From positions 1 through 40,155 of the forward strand of contig NYZO01000045.1 in assembly GCA_002687185.1 (NCBI GenBank): DNA of 40,155 bases, in the 5' to 3' direction. The notes under the pieces were generated by a model. It was not told the origin of the DNA, did no database searches, and saw nothing but the letters and a program-made list of their open reading frames with translations. Below, piece by piece: positions 19,425-27,905 of the stretch. This DNA comes from an archaeon (GTDB lineage Archaea; Nanobdellota; Nanobdellia; SCGC-AAA011-G17; GW2011-AR20). Made by a program: the position numbers and the translations under genes. Position 1 is the stretch's first letter. Each line of letters begins with the position of its first letter.

Positions 19425-19444
19425 CTTTTTTCATTTAAAAAAAA

Positions 19445-20284
19445 CTAAGCTAGGGCTTTTATAGCCGCGTCTAGTTGTGCGAATGGCACAGCTCCAGATA
19501 CAGTTTGGGTTTCTCCATTGTCGTTGTTTAATACAACAAAGTAGGGTGTCCCTCGTCCGCCTGCAGCTGTTGCTTTGCCTAGGTCTGCACTAACTTTCCC
19601 TGCTGCCTCATCTGTATCAAGACATTTATTGAACTCTCCTGTATCAAGGCTTAGGTCAGCTGCATATTTTTTCAGGCTTGCAATATCAAGTGCGTGTTGG
19701 TTTGCAAACAACATGTCGTGGTATTCAAAGAATTTGTCTTGCCTGTTTGCACACTCTGATGCTTCGGCCGCTTTTTGTGCAAGCGGGTGGATGCTGTTCA
19801 GCGGAAAGTGCAGGTACGCAAAATTGACTTTACCGTCTTTGAAATCTTGGCTATTTTTGAGTTCGGTTACTGCCCCTGAGAACGCTCTCTCACAGAACGG
19901 ACATTGAAAATCTGAGAACTCGACCACTGTTATCGGCGCGTCTTTGTCTCCTAGTATCGGGTCTGTATCTCCAAGCGACAATGTTATTGTTGGGCTTGGC
20001 GGGGGCGGTGTGTTCCCTGCTGCCGGCGGTGCTTGTGGCGGCGTTACTGCCCCTCCTGTTGCTCCGCTGTCTGCTCCATCGCCACGTCCGAACCCTCCGG
20101 TAAAGACTGAGACGACTAATAGTATTCCAAGTACAACTGCAGCACCTTTCCACATGCTTGATTTGCTCATTGTAATAGTTTCTTCTTTAGGATGTGTTGG
20201 TCCTTGATGATGTGGTCCTGGTGTAGGATGAGTAGGCGTTATTGGTTCAGTTGTTGTTGTTGTTTCTGGTTTTGTTTCTTCCAT
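19445..20284 (-). CDS. Membrane-anchored DsbA-family thioredoxin-fold protein
   Basis: Single TM (VVLGILLVVSVFTGG), ITVVEFSDFQCPFCERAFSGAVTEL CPFC active site, GGRGTPYFVV cis-Pro; GGAGG Shine-Dalgarno upstream. Confidence 0.92.
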   Translation of the reverse strand: MEETKPETTTTTEPITPTHPTPGPHHQGPTHPKEETITMSKSSMWKGAAVVLGILLVVSVFTGGFGRGDGADSGATGGAVTPPQAPPAAGNTPPPPSPTITLSLGDTDPILGDKDAPITVVEFSDFQCPFCERAFSGAVTELKNSQDFKDGKVNFAYLHFPLNSIHPLAQKAAEASECANRQDKFFEYHDMLFANQHALDIASLKKYAADLSLDTGEFNKCLDTDEAAGKVSADLGKATAAGGRGTPYFVVLNNDNGETQTVSGAVPFAQLDAAIKALA

Positions 20285-20353
20285 CTTTTTTTCCTCCGTA
20301 AATTATTTTATATTAATTCGTTTTAATCACGCAAATTTTCTTTATTAATATTT

Positions 20354-20371
20354 ATGTACTGTATAGTACAT
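20354..20371. promoter_or_regulatory. Perfect 7-bp inverted repeat ATGTACT-GTAT-AGTACAT, candidate operator upstream of the dsbA-like gene
   Basis: Palindrome abutting a TATA-like ATAAATATTAATA on the minus strand. Confidence 0.4.
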
Positions 20372-20752
20372 CTATTCTTTTTGTCGTTTGTAGTCTATTG
20401 TCCATTTGTCTGGTTTTTGCAAGAATATACTAAATGTTGCGAGTGCGAGTCCTGCGTCTCTTATTCCAATATCGTTATATCCAACACTTATTGCTATTCC
20501 TAAAATATGTATACTAAGGATAAGTGCTACAAATCTGGTTAAGAATCCTAGTAATAATAATAGTCCTAATACGATTTCAGATATTGCGTTTGTAATGATT
20601 ATTGTTGTAGGTTCAATTGGTAGTATAGATATCCATTGTGGTAGGAACCCAAGCCATGTTTGCGGGAATAGTAGTTGATTGATTCCAAACCAAAGTATTA
20701 CTAGACTCATGCTGATTCTAATTAAGGTTGGTGCTGCCTCTTTTAGTTGCAT
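20372..20752 (-). CDS. DoxX family membrane protein
   Basis: 4 TM; RISMSLVILWFGINQLLFPQTW...EIVLGLLLLLGFLTRFVALILSIHI typical of DoxX. Confidence 0.75.
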   Translation of the reverse strand: MQLKEAAPTLIRISMSLVILWFGINQLLFPQTWLGFLPQWISILPIEPTTIIITNAISEIVLGLLLLLGFLTRFVALILSIHILGIAISVGYNDIGIRDAGLALATFSIFLQKPDKWTIDYKRQKE

Positions 20753-20867
20753 ATAATAGAGTAGACTGTTTTCTTATTTAATCTTTTTTGTTGACTTGTT
20801 TTAGTACAGATTTTTTTTGGCAAAATAATAATACTTATAAAACCACGTCTCTTAATAGATTGTATCC

Positions 20868-20943
20868 GGGCCCATGGTCTAGTGGTTATGACGTCGCCCT
20901 TACAAGGCGGATGTCGTAGGTTCAAATCCTACTGGGCCCACCA
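20868..20943 (+). tRNA. tRNA-Val(UAC), CCA encoded
   Basis: GGGCCCA...TGGGCCC acceptor, anticodon loop CTTACAA, T-loop TTCAAAT, 3' ACCA in the DNA. Confidence 0.95.
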
Positions 20944-20984
20944 TTCATATATGTGGGTATTAAAATGTTTAAATTAAGCTTCTA

Positions 20985-21362
20985 TTGTTTTTTACTACTG
21001 ATGATTTTGGCGATCCAGATAGTTTGGTGAACAAAGTTCTATTGGAATCTAAGCTCCATGATTTCGTGGTTGATACACATTTTTTTCTTCGTAATTTCAA
21101 GACGTATTTAAGAGAGACTGCCTTCTCTTATGCTATGGTTATTATAGATTCGAAAGGTGTTGCAAACGTAGATGAATATATCCATGTTTCAAGATACCAT
21201 CACCCTATGGCACCTATTATTGTATTAACAGACACTATTGGTTCGGACCCATCCATTACTTATTGTCTTCGGTCTGAAGCGCCTGACATTTTGATGGATT
21301 TAATTAGAGAAAAATATCCTGCTGAAAAAGATCGAGGGTACTCTTCTTATGCCATTTATTAG
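20985..21362 (+). CDS. Hypothetical protein, possibly a divergent receiver (REC)-like fold
   Basis: TTG start; FSYAMVIIDSKGVANVDEYIHVSRYHHPMAPIIVLTDT resembles REC beta3-alpha3-beta4. Confidence 0.5.
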   Translation: MFFTTDDFGDPDSLVNKVLLESKLHDFVVDTHFFLRNFKTYLRETAFSYAMVIIDSKGVANVDEYIHVSRYHHPMAPIIVLTDTIGSDPSITYCLRSEAPDILMDLIREKYPAEKDRGYSSYAIY

Positions 21363-21534
21363 AGGAGCGTATCTGCGAAGCATAAGCATTTCGATGTAGA
21401 ACAGAATGAAAAGCACGAGGCTTTATTACTGTAAACGAAAAAAACTCCGAAACACGCTCTATCTCCATGGTTTTATTTTCTTGGTTAAGTTATTGTTAAT
21501 ATAGTTTTTGGATTTCAAATTCTGTGGTCAAAAT

Positions 21535-22308
21535 TTATTTTTTAGTCGATTTCTTTTTGGTTGTCTTTTTCTTCTTTTTTACGGGTTTCTTTTTGGTCTT
21601 TTTTACTTTAGGTTTATCATGATTAAATATTAGGTATCCTATAAATATTAAGGCTAAAATTAATACTACACTCAACCCTGCTTTGGCACCACTTCCAATG
21701 AATGCTCCAGTGATGTTTGCCTTTGACATTATGAGTGCTCCAAGTACTCCTGCTATTGCGACGTATGCTGTTGTGTATGCTGCTAGAGAATGTTCTTTTT
21801 GCCATTTTTTTTGATCTTTTGTTTTTGTCGGGGCGTAGGTATTTCTCACTTTTTCTCCTAATTTTGTAAGAGATTTTTGTGCTTTGCTAAAAGATTTATG
21901 ATATGTTTCTCCTAATTCATTTGATATCTCACCTAGTTCGGTAACTATCTCACCCATACTCTCCTCTAGTGCATTTCCTAAATTTTCTCTAGTTTTCTTT
22001 GTTGCTGTGTAAAGTACTTCATTACCTGTTACTCGATTTTCTAGTTCTTGCAATTCTTCTGTAGTATAAGTGAGATTATCAACTTCACTTCTTGTATGTT
22101 GCATTTTATTACTCAAATAATTTAATTGAATCTGTGCTTTTGTCAAATCGTTTCTCTCTTTTTCTGATATACCTGCTAGGGTAATCATTCCTTCTAAGCC
22201 CTCTATACCATCATTAATTTGCCGATTTAACCCATCTAGGACTTCCATAGTTTGATTCCTAAACGTTTGAGAATTAATTTTCGGCGCAGCCGTTCGTTTT
22301 TTAAACAT
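21535..22308 (-). CDS. Coiled-coil protein with two TM helices and lysine-rich C-terminal tail
   Basis: Heptad-rich N-terminal half, TM pair, tail KPKVKKTKKKPVKKKKKTTKKKSTKK. Confidence 0.7.
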   Translation of the reverse strand: MFKKRTAAPKINSQTFRNQTMEVLDGLNRQINDGIEGLEGMITLAGISEKERNDLTKAQIQLNYLSNKMQHTRSEVDNLTYTTEELQELENRVTGNEVLYTATKKTRENLGNALEESMGEIVTELGEISNELGETYHKSFSKAQKSLTKLGEKVRNTYAPTKTKDQKKWQKEHSLAAYTTAYVAIAGVLGALIMSKANITGAFIGSGAKAGLSVVLILALIFIGYLIFNHDKPKVKKTKKKPVKKKKKTTKKKSTKK

Positions 22309-22523
22309 TCAATCCAAACCTCTTTTTTGACCCATTTTAATATAATTAAACTCTTTAACTTTTATTTAGCGATCTAATTCAACTATAAAAATGTTTGTCA
22401 CCTCTAAGAAATAATGAAATCCATCTAACGTTTAGTTCCACGTCATAAAGATTCAGAACATTTCTTTTCGATTCGACCAAAAATAGTAAACCTTAAGAAG
22501 AATTGTTTCTCGGTAATTTGTGA

Positions 22524-22597
22524 GCGGTAGTTGTCTAATCTGGTTAGGATACGACCTTGCCAAGGTTGTGGTGCGGGTTCAAATCCCGCCTACCGCA
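22524..22597 (+). tRNA. tRNA-Gly(GCC)
   Basis: GCGGTAG...CTACCGC acceptor, anticodon loop TTGCCAA, T-arm CGGG TTCAAAT CCCG; no intron. Confidence 0.95.
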
Positions 22598-22607
22598 TTT
22601 TTTCTAT

Positions 22608-23195
22608 TCAAGCAATCCCTGTTTCTACAAACAGTCTAAATTTATCTTCGCCTTCAATTTCAGAAATTATCCGTCTGACTATCGTTTTCTTTGGATCAGG
22701 TAACAACTTAACACGTTTGCGTATATCTTCAAAGCTACTAAATTCTTTTTCTTCTCTCTCTTCAATTATTTGCCACATATGTTTTTTCCCTATACCCGGC
22801 AGTAGTTCTAATTGATGTCGTCTTGTGTTTATTGGTTGGGCGTTATTAAAGAACGCTACAAACCGTGCACTATCTTCTTCCACTAGCTCAGTTATTACAA
22901 ACTCTAATTCTTGGTACGCTGTAGGCGTTAATTTATTGATTGGTATTTTACCAAATACGTGATGTATTTTCTCACGTTTCCCCTCGCCTGTATAGACTTT
23001 TTGATAAGGTTGTAAAAATACGTCTTTTTGCGGTACGAGCTCAAGTAAAACAAATCTATGTATGCCGATCGCTTGTGCTACTGCTGTTTTTCTGTGACTA
23101 GGCCGTGGATCGTTTGCGTAGCCGTTTGGCAGGAAGTCTAGAACTATTGCATGTTCTTCTTTTATGGTTGTGGTTGGCATCATTTTCTTCCTCAA
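22608..23195 (-). CDS. DUF655 family protein (archaeal, HhH-containing)
   Basis: HAIVLDFLPNGYANDPRPSHRKTAVAQAIGIHRFVLLELVPQ...LELLPGIGKKHMWQIIEER; near rpoF and rpl21e as in many archaea. Confidence 0.85.
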   Translation of the reverse strand: MRKKMMPTTTIKEEHAIVLDFLPNGYANDPRPSHRKTAVAQAIGIHRFVLLELVPQKDVFLQPYQKVYTGEGKREKIHHVFGKIPINKLTPTAYQELEFVITELVEEDSARFVAFFNNAQPINTRRHQLELLPGIGKKHMWQIIEEREEKEFSSFEDIRKRVKLLPDPKKTIVRRIISEIEGEDKFRLFVETGIA

Positions 23196-23315
23196 AGCGC
23201 ATTTGCACTGTTATCATTAGTTTTTCCTAGGGTTTGATGATATAAAAACGTTTCTTTTTCTCATAATCTCTTTAAAAAGGCTTTATCGGCATGTTAAAAA
23301 ATAAGAATCTCGGTA

Positions 23316-23585
23316 TTATTGTTCGTCTAGGTATTCAGTTGCAGCCTTTATACTACCGTAATCAAATGCTCTTAGAAAGAAGTTTTGAGTGTTTTCTTTG
23401 ATGAAAATGGCCTGTTCTAGAGCTTTTTGAGGGCTTTCTGCAGCCATTGATTCTAATTGATTTTTAGTCGAATTATAAACTGGAGGATATATTGCCACCA
23501 TTGCTAATGATAATGTCAATCCTAACGTAACACAATATGCACCAATAATCTCTCCTAAGCTTTCAGAATTATCTTGTTTTTCCAT
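23316..23585 (-). CDS. Small membrane protein, hypothetical
   Basis: One TM (GAYCVTLGLTLSLAMVAIYPPVY); between rpoF and DUF655. Confidence 0.5.
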   Translation of the reverse strand: MEKQDNSESLGEIIGAYCVTLGLTLSLAMVAIYPPVYNSTKNQLESMAAESPQKALEQAIFIKENTQNFFLRAFDYGSIKAATEYLDEQ

Positions 23586-23603
23586 GGTTTTTCTCTATTA
23601 GAA

Positions 23604-23939
23604 TTAATCGTTAACTATGGTTGCTAATTGCTTTAATTGTTCTGTTGTAAGCGATATATTTTCACCACTTAGTATTGCTTTAACACTATCTGGTTCTGTT
23701 GGTTTTAGGTCTATTAGTTTGTTTGCTTGTTTTGGCTTTAATCTTGATATATTAGCATCAAGCAATTTTTTGCGTGTTTCAACGGCATGTTTTGCGGTAT
23801 CAATTTCAAAATTGTTAAGAAATTCTAGTGTTTTTGTTGCTCTCACACCTAGTTCGTGCTCTTTTTTTATCTTTTTGAGCTTATCTTTAAGTTCAGCGTA
23901 ACTTATACTTTGTTCATCTATTACTATTGCGTCTGGCAT
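23604..23939 (-). CDS. rpoF: DNA-directed RNA polymerase subunit F (Rpo4)
   Basis: ISYAELKDKLKKIKKEHELGVRATKTLEFLNNF...EPDSVKAILSGENISLTTEQLKQLATIV; downstream of rpl21e. Confidence 0.85.
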   Translation of the reverse strand: MPDAIVIDEQSISYAELKDKLKKIKKEHELGVRATKTLEFLNNFEIDTAKHAVETRKKLLDANISRLKPKQANKLIDLKPTEPDSVKAILSGENISLTTEQLKQLATIVND

Positions 23940-24223
23940 TTTTGTAAGTGTATGGGGTGGATTATGAGTTTTTTCATCATTCCCCCGTCTTTTATGACGA
24001 CTTCAAAGCATCGTCCTTGCTTTTGTTTAATTGTTCCGACTTCTCCATGGAACCTTGCATGATACATTCCTTTTTGCACTGCTGTGTTAGCTTTTAGCAC
24101 TACTTTCTCTCCGCTCTCAAAAGTTTGGAAATATTGCACCATACTAATCTTTCCTCGTGTGCGTATATTCTTTTTAAATTTGCGGCGTGTCTTTCGACGT
24201 AGTCCGCCAACTCGTTGTGCCAT
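23924..24223 (-). CDS. rpl21e: Ribosomal protein eL21 (L21e)
   Basis: GGLRRKTRRKFKKNIRTRGKISMVQYFQTFESGEKVVLKANTAVQKGMYHARFHGEVGTIKQKQGRCFEVVIKDG. Confidence 0.95.
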   Translation of the reverse strand: MAQRVGGLRRKTRRKFKKNIRTRGKISMVQYFQTFESGEKVVLKANTAVQKGMYHARFHGEVGTIKQKQGRCFEVVIKDGGMMKKLIIHPIHLQKCQTQ

Positions 24224-24234
24224 TTGTGTATCCT

Positions 24235-24663
24235 TTAATTAATTTGTTCTAATACTTTTGCTAATGCTTTATCCATACCAAAGAAGATGTTCGCGTTAGA
24301 ATCGTCTCCTTTAAGTTCTTTGTCGCTTAATTTTAGCACTGCATTAACAGCTTCGCCGTCTTTAGTGATTACAAGTCCTAGCGGTTCTGTTCCTGCATCT
24401 GTCATTTTCCTCATATAAGTCCCCGCCATTTTCTTAACAACTATCATTTTTGACGCTTCAACGTCTGCAAACCCTATGAGTTCAATATTTCCACCAAGTT
24501 TAATATGGTTTGGGTCTGATTGTTCATACGATGTTTGTGGTGCAGCAACTGTAGGTGTTTCATTAGCCACTTGTGGCGTGTCATTCATGTCCTGTGTTTG
24601 ATTCTGTAGATCGCTTTGATTGATCTCGTCTGTCATCTGTTCTTCGCTTTGTGTTGTTTCCAT
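24235..24663 (-). CDS. Hypothetical protein with disordered Q/T/N-rich N-terminus and a compact C-terminal domain
   Basis: IKLGGNIELIGFADVEASKMIVVKKMAGTYMRKMTD core; upstream of rpl21e. Confidence 0.6.
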   Translation of the reverse strand: METTQSEEQMTDEINQSDLQNQTQDMNDTPQVANETPTVAAPQTSYEQSDPNHIKLGGNIELIGFADVEASKMIVVKKMAGTYMRKMTDAGTEPLGLVITKDGEAVNAVLKLSDKELKGDDSNANIFFGMDKALAKVLEQIN

Positions 24664-24753
24664 GTTAAATGAGGTGGTGGCTAGACCGTATTTAAAGATT
24701 TCGTTTAGTGGTTTTTTTGTTAAGTTTATTCAGGCAATTATTTATTTTTTTAC

Positions 24754-25194
24754 TTAACTAATCTGTCTGTTGACAAGTTTGGATGAATCTTTTCTATCAT
24801 TTTCCACTTTAAGTTCTGAATATTTTTGATCTTGCTGTCTCTCAGTAAATTGATCATAACTTTGCTGTAATGTTTGGTGTATTTTCTGGAGTGTGTTTCG
24901 TGCTTGTCTGTCTTGATCCCGTCTTCCCGGTTCAAATGAAGGGTCTGTCACTAAGGTCCCATCTTCTCCTAATATGATTTGCAGCCCGTGCTTGTCTCGT
25001 TTAAATAATCCAGTTTCAATACGCGTGCTGATCATTGTAACTTGAACTATATCATTAATTTTTTCGATAGGATAGCTTGTTTCAACAATATATGATTCTA
25101 TAAAACTTGGGCCAGATACATCATAGCTTCTATTAATTTCTAGAGCTCGATCAGCTAGCATGTCTATGTATTCCATAATTTTTAACGGGTCCAT
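24754..25194 (-). CDS. Hypothetical protein (146 aa)
   Basis: ORF with TATA-like sequence upstream. Confidence 0.55.
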   Translation of the reverse strand: MDPLKIMEYIDMLADRALEINRSYDVSGPSFIESYIVETSYPIEKINDIVQVTMISTRIETGLFKRDKHGLQIILGEDGTLVTDPSFEPGRRDQDRQARNTLQKIHQTLQQSYDQFTERQQDQKYSELKVENDRKDSSKLVNRQIS

Positions 25195-25286
25195 TTTACG
25201 ATTGTCAAGGGTTTATAGGTTTATAAACACAATGATCTTTTATGTTTCATAATTTTTATTAAATAAAGATGGGATCCAATTTTTTT

Positions 25287-25556
25287 ATGCCATACACACT
25301 TAAAGATTTATCTGGATATATATTAAAAGAAGAAATCCCTGTGAAGGTAGACCGGAACGATCAAGATGAATATTTCGCAACTGAAGAGATTACTGACTTA
25401 AACATTGTTGGCGTAGGTGCTACGGAAGAAAAGGCGGTTAATCATTTACAAGAATTAGTTGCTGATGCTTTTGCGGATTTCATGTCTGAGCCGCGTGGGA
25501 TGTATATTGGCCCTGCAATGGTTATGTATGATCGTCTCCAAAATTTGGTTGAATAA
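25287..25556 (+). CDS. HicB-like small protein
   Basis: DEYFATEEITDLNIVGVGATEEKAVNHLQELVADAFADFM resembles the HicB partial RNase H fold; start moved to ATG 25287, 26 nt after TTATTAAATAAAG. Confidence 0.5.
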   Translation: MPYTLKDLSGYILKEEIPVKVDRNDQDEYFATEEITDLNIVGVGATEEKAVNHLQELVADAFADFMSEPRGMYIGPAMVMYDRLQNLVE

Positions 25557-25560
25557 CTTC

Positions 25561-27216
25561 CTACAATTTCTTCCACATATACGGTCCTTTCTCTGTATAA
25601 CCTAATTTACGTTCGTAGTATCCTTTAACTCCTAGTCCTGCGATCACTATCATTTCTTTTTTTCCTAATTCTTTAGCTTTCTCTTCGGCAGCGATCATTA
25701 ATTTTTTCCCGAGCCCTTGATGTTGTACGTGTTCAGTTTTTGGTTGCGCCCCAACTCCAACTATACTTGGAGAATACACGTGTAGTTCTCGCAGCAGTGC
25801 TGTATTTTCATTAACTTCTTCTCTAACATTATCTTTAGACGGAATCCTCATCCGACAAAATCCTAACAATACATCTTGTTCCATATCATCTATTGAAAAA
25901 AAGTATTCAGTCCCATCAGACGCATCGTATTCTATTACGTTCAGTTTAGGTTTAGCTTTAGAGAAATCGTAATCCGGTTTTGGTTGTCTACATCGAATGC
26001 ATGCACATTTGGGTAGGTACTGTCTTAAGTTAGTTCTATCAACTCCAGCAGTTGTCACGTGTGTTGGTATGTCTCGTTGCACTCGCATTATCCTACAATA
26101 TTTAGGAACATAAGGTTTAACTTTTGTAATTAATTCAGCAGCTTGTTCAGTAGTTAACGGTTTAAACTCTCCTCGTTTCCACTCGTCATATAGATCAGTA
26201 TTTTCAAACACCATACACGGGTATAGTTTCAAAGCATCCGGTTTATACTTTGGGTCAGAAAACAATTGTTTAACCATTTCAACATCTGATTCCATAGAAG
26301 CACCTGGAGCTCCAAGTAACATATGATACCCAACTTTATAGCACGCATCTTTTAGTCGTTTTGTTGCATCGATTGTGTCTTGTACTGTATGCCCTCGATT
26401 AATTCTAGTCAACACTTCATCGGTTAAACTTTGCGCTCCTACTTCCAAACGAGTAACCCCTAAGTATAACATTAGATCAGTTTTCTCTTTTGTCATGGAT
26501 TCAGATTTTGTCTCAACCGCCATTGCAACGCACCGTACTTTAGAATCTTTATTCCTTTTCTTCTCAACGTCTAACGTGCTCATCCCCATCAAAGGCAGAA
26601 TTTTTTTATTTATTCTAGAAGTTCGTTCGTCATTTAGTTCGTTTTCAGGCGTTATTTCAAAGAACTCTAGAAACTCTTCGAACTTGTCATGAAACATCTC
26701 TCCAAAATCGTTCATTGCTTTTAGCGCGTACGTAACAAAATGTTCTTGATAATTAATAGGTGTAGTAGGAAAGTTCCCTCCCATTATTATTAGTTCTATT
26801 TTCGTTGTATCTTTTCCAAGTAGCATGTATTGCTCAAGTCTATTAAACGTTTGCAGGTAAGGATTATACTTGTTCCTTGTTGCTCGCCTGCTTGCTGGCG
26901 CAAACCCTGTATAGCTTTGCGTTATCCCTGGCACTGTCGGACACATTGTACACCGACCGTGCGGGCAACCGAACGGTGCGATCATGATAGCAATAACTGA
27001 CACGCCGTTTGTTGACCGTATAGGTTTAGGAGAGAGTAGTGATAGGTTTTGCTTTCGTTGTTCTGGCGTCATTGTAAGGAATACGTTAAGGTTTGACGGT
27101 ACTCGTTTTAGGTGTAGTTCTTTTGTAACGTCTCGCTTAATATTATTGAGTTTATCAGTGGACTGTACATCATCTTTTTCTATACGTTTAATGATCTGTT
27201 GAATTGCTTGTTGCAT
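25561..27216 (-). CDS. elp3: Elp3-type tRNA U34 carboxymethyl-modifying enzyme (radical SAM + GNAT)
   Basis: GCPHGRCTMCP, QSYTGFAPASRRATRNKYNPYLQ, GGNFP, LGVTRLEVGAQSLTDEVLTRINRGH, C-terminal HQGLGKKLMIAAEEKA GNAT motif. Confidence 0.96.
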   Translation of the reverse strand: MQQAIQQIIKRIEKDDVQSTDKLNNIKRDVTKELHLKRVPSNLNVFLTMTPEQRKQNLSLLSPKPIRSTNGVSVIAIMIAPFGCPHGRCTMCPTVPGITQSYTGFAPASRRATRNKYNPYLQTFNRLEQYMLLGKDTTKIELIIMGGNFPTTPINYQEHFVTYALKAMNDFGEMFHDKFEEFLEFFEITPENELNDERTSRINKKILPLMGMSTLDVEKKRNKDSKVRCVAMAVETKSESMTKEKTDLMLYLGVTRLEVGAQSLTDEVLTRINRGHTVQDTIDATKRLKDACYKVGYHMLLGAPGASMESDVEMVKQLFSDPKYKPDALKLYPCMVFENTDLYDEWKRGEFKPLTTEQAAELITKVKPYVPKYCRIMRVQRDIPTHVTTAGVDRTNLRQYLPKCACIRCRQPKPDYDFSKAKPKLNVIEYDASDGTEYFFSIDDMEQDVLLGFCRMRIPSKDNVREEVNENTALLRELHVYSPSIVGVGAQPKTEHVQHQGLGKKLMIAAEEKAKELGKKEMIVIAGLGVKGYYERKLGYTEKGPYMWKKL

Positions 27217-27259
27217 AATAATACTAGTTAAAATTGGTTATTTAATCCTTTGCTATTAG

Positions 27260-27808
27260 TTAATAAACAAACGCTGGTGTACTAAATTGCTCTAAGAATA
27301 ACACTTCTGCTGGTTTTGGTTGTTTTCTATTTTTTTTATAGATCATATTAACTATCAGTGCATCTTCTTCAACAAAATATTGGAGTGAAATCCATTGCAC
27401 TGTATCTATATCCTTTAGGTCGAATTGTTCTCGTGCTTTTGAAAGTGATTGTTTTGGTTTAAATATAGGATGCCATTTAGTAAACCATTTACATTGAAGA
27501 GTATCCATAGTATCATAATCGCTAAGTGTGAAGGCCTCACATCCTCTCATCTTTGAATCTTCGTTTAGTTCTATATTTATGTCTCCCATAAGGATATATG
27601 CGACTGCTGAACTAGCCTTATCATATATGAATCTTGTATAAAATGGATGATGTTTTTCTTTATCTTTTGGTATAATGATTTCTTCCTTGGATTCTAGAAA
27701 GTCTGTTATATCTTCTGCTAAATACATATCCGGTGAATTTAAACTACTTTTGAGAGATTCTTCACTAAGATGTCCACTATCTCTTGATTTTTGATTTAGG
27801 TTTATCAT
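27260..27808 (-). CDS. Hypothetical protein (182 aa)
   Basis: ORF with CTTTAAAAG ~29 nt upstream. Confidence 0.55.
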   Translation of the reverse strand: MINLNQKSRDSGHLSEESLKSSLNSPDMYLAEDITDFLESKEEIIIPKDKEKHHPFYTRFIYDKASSAVAYILMGDINIELNEDSKMRGCEAFTLSDYDTMDTLQCKWFTKWHPIFKPKQSLSKAREQFDLKDIDTVQWISLQYFVEEDALIVNMIYKKNRKQPKPAEVLFLEQFSTPAFVY

Positions 27809-27905
27809 CCACTTTAATTGTCCTTAAATTACACTTTTAAAGGTTATTTTATTGTTTGAATCGTGCGTAAAAACTATTAAATACTCCTCGTCTCAAGGAT
27901 CAGTC

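Noticed and set aside
19890-20207. Arg/Gly/Pro-rich ORFs in alternative frames of the dsbA gene
   Set aside because: Alternative-frame reading of the low-complexity linker of a confident CDS
25269-25556. Complete HicAB toxin-antitoxin system
   Set aside because: No HicA-like ORF adjacent
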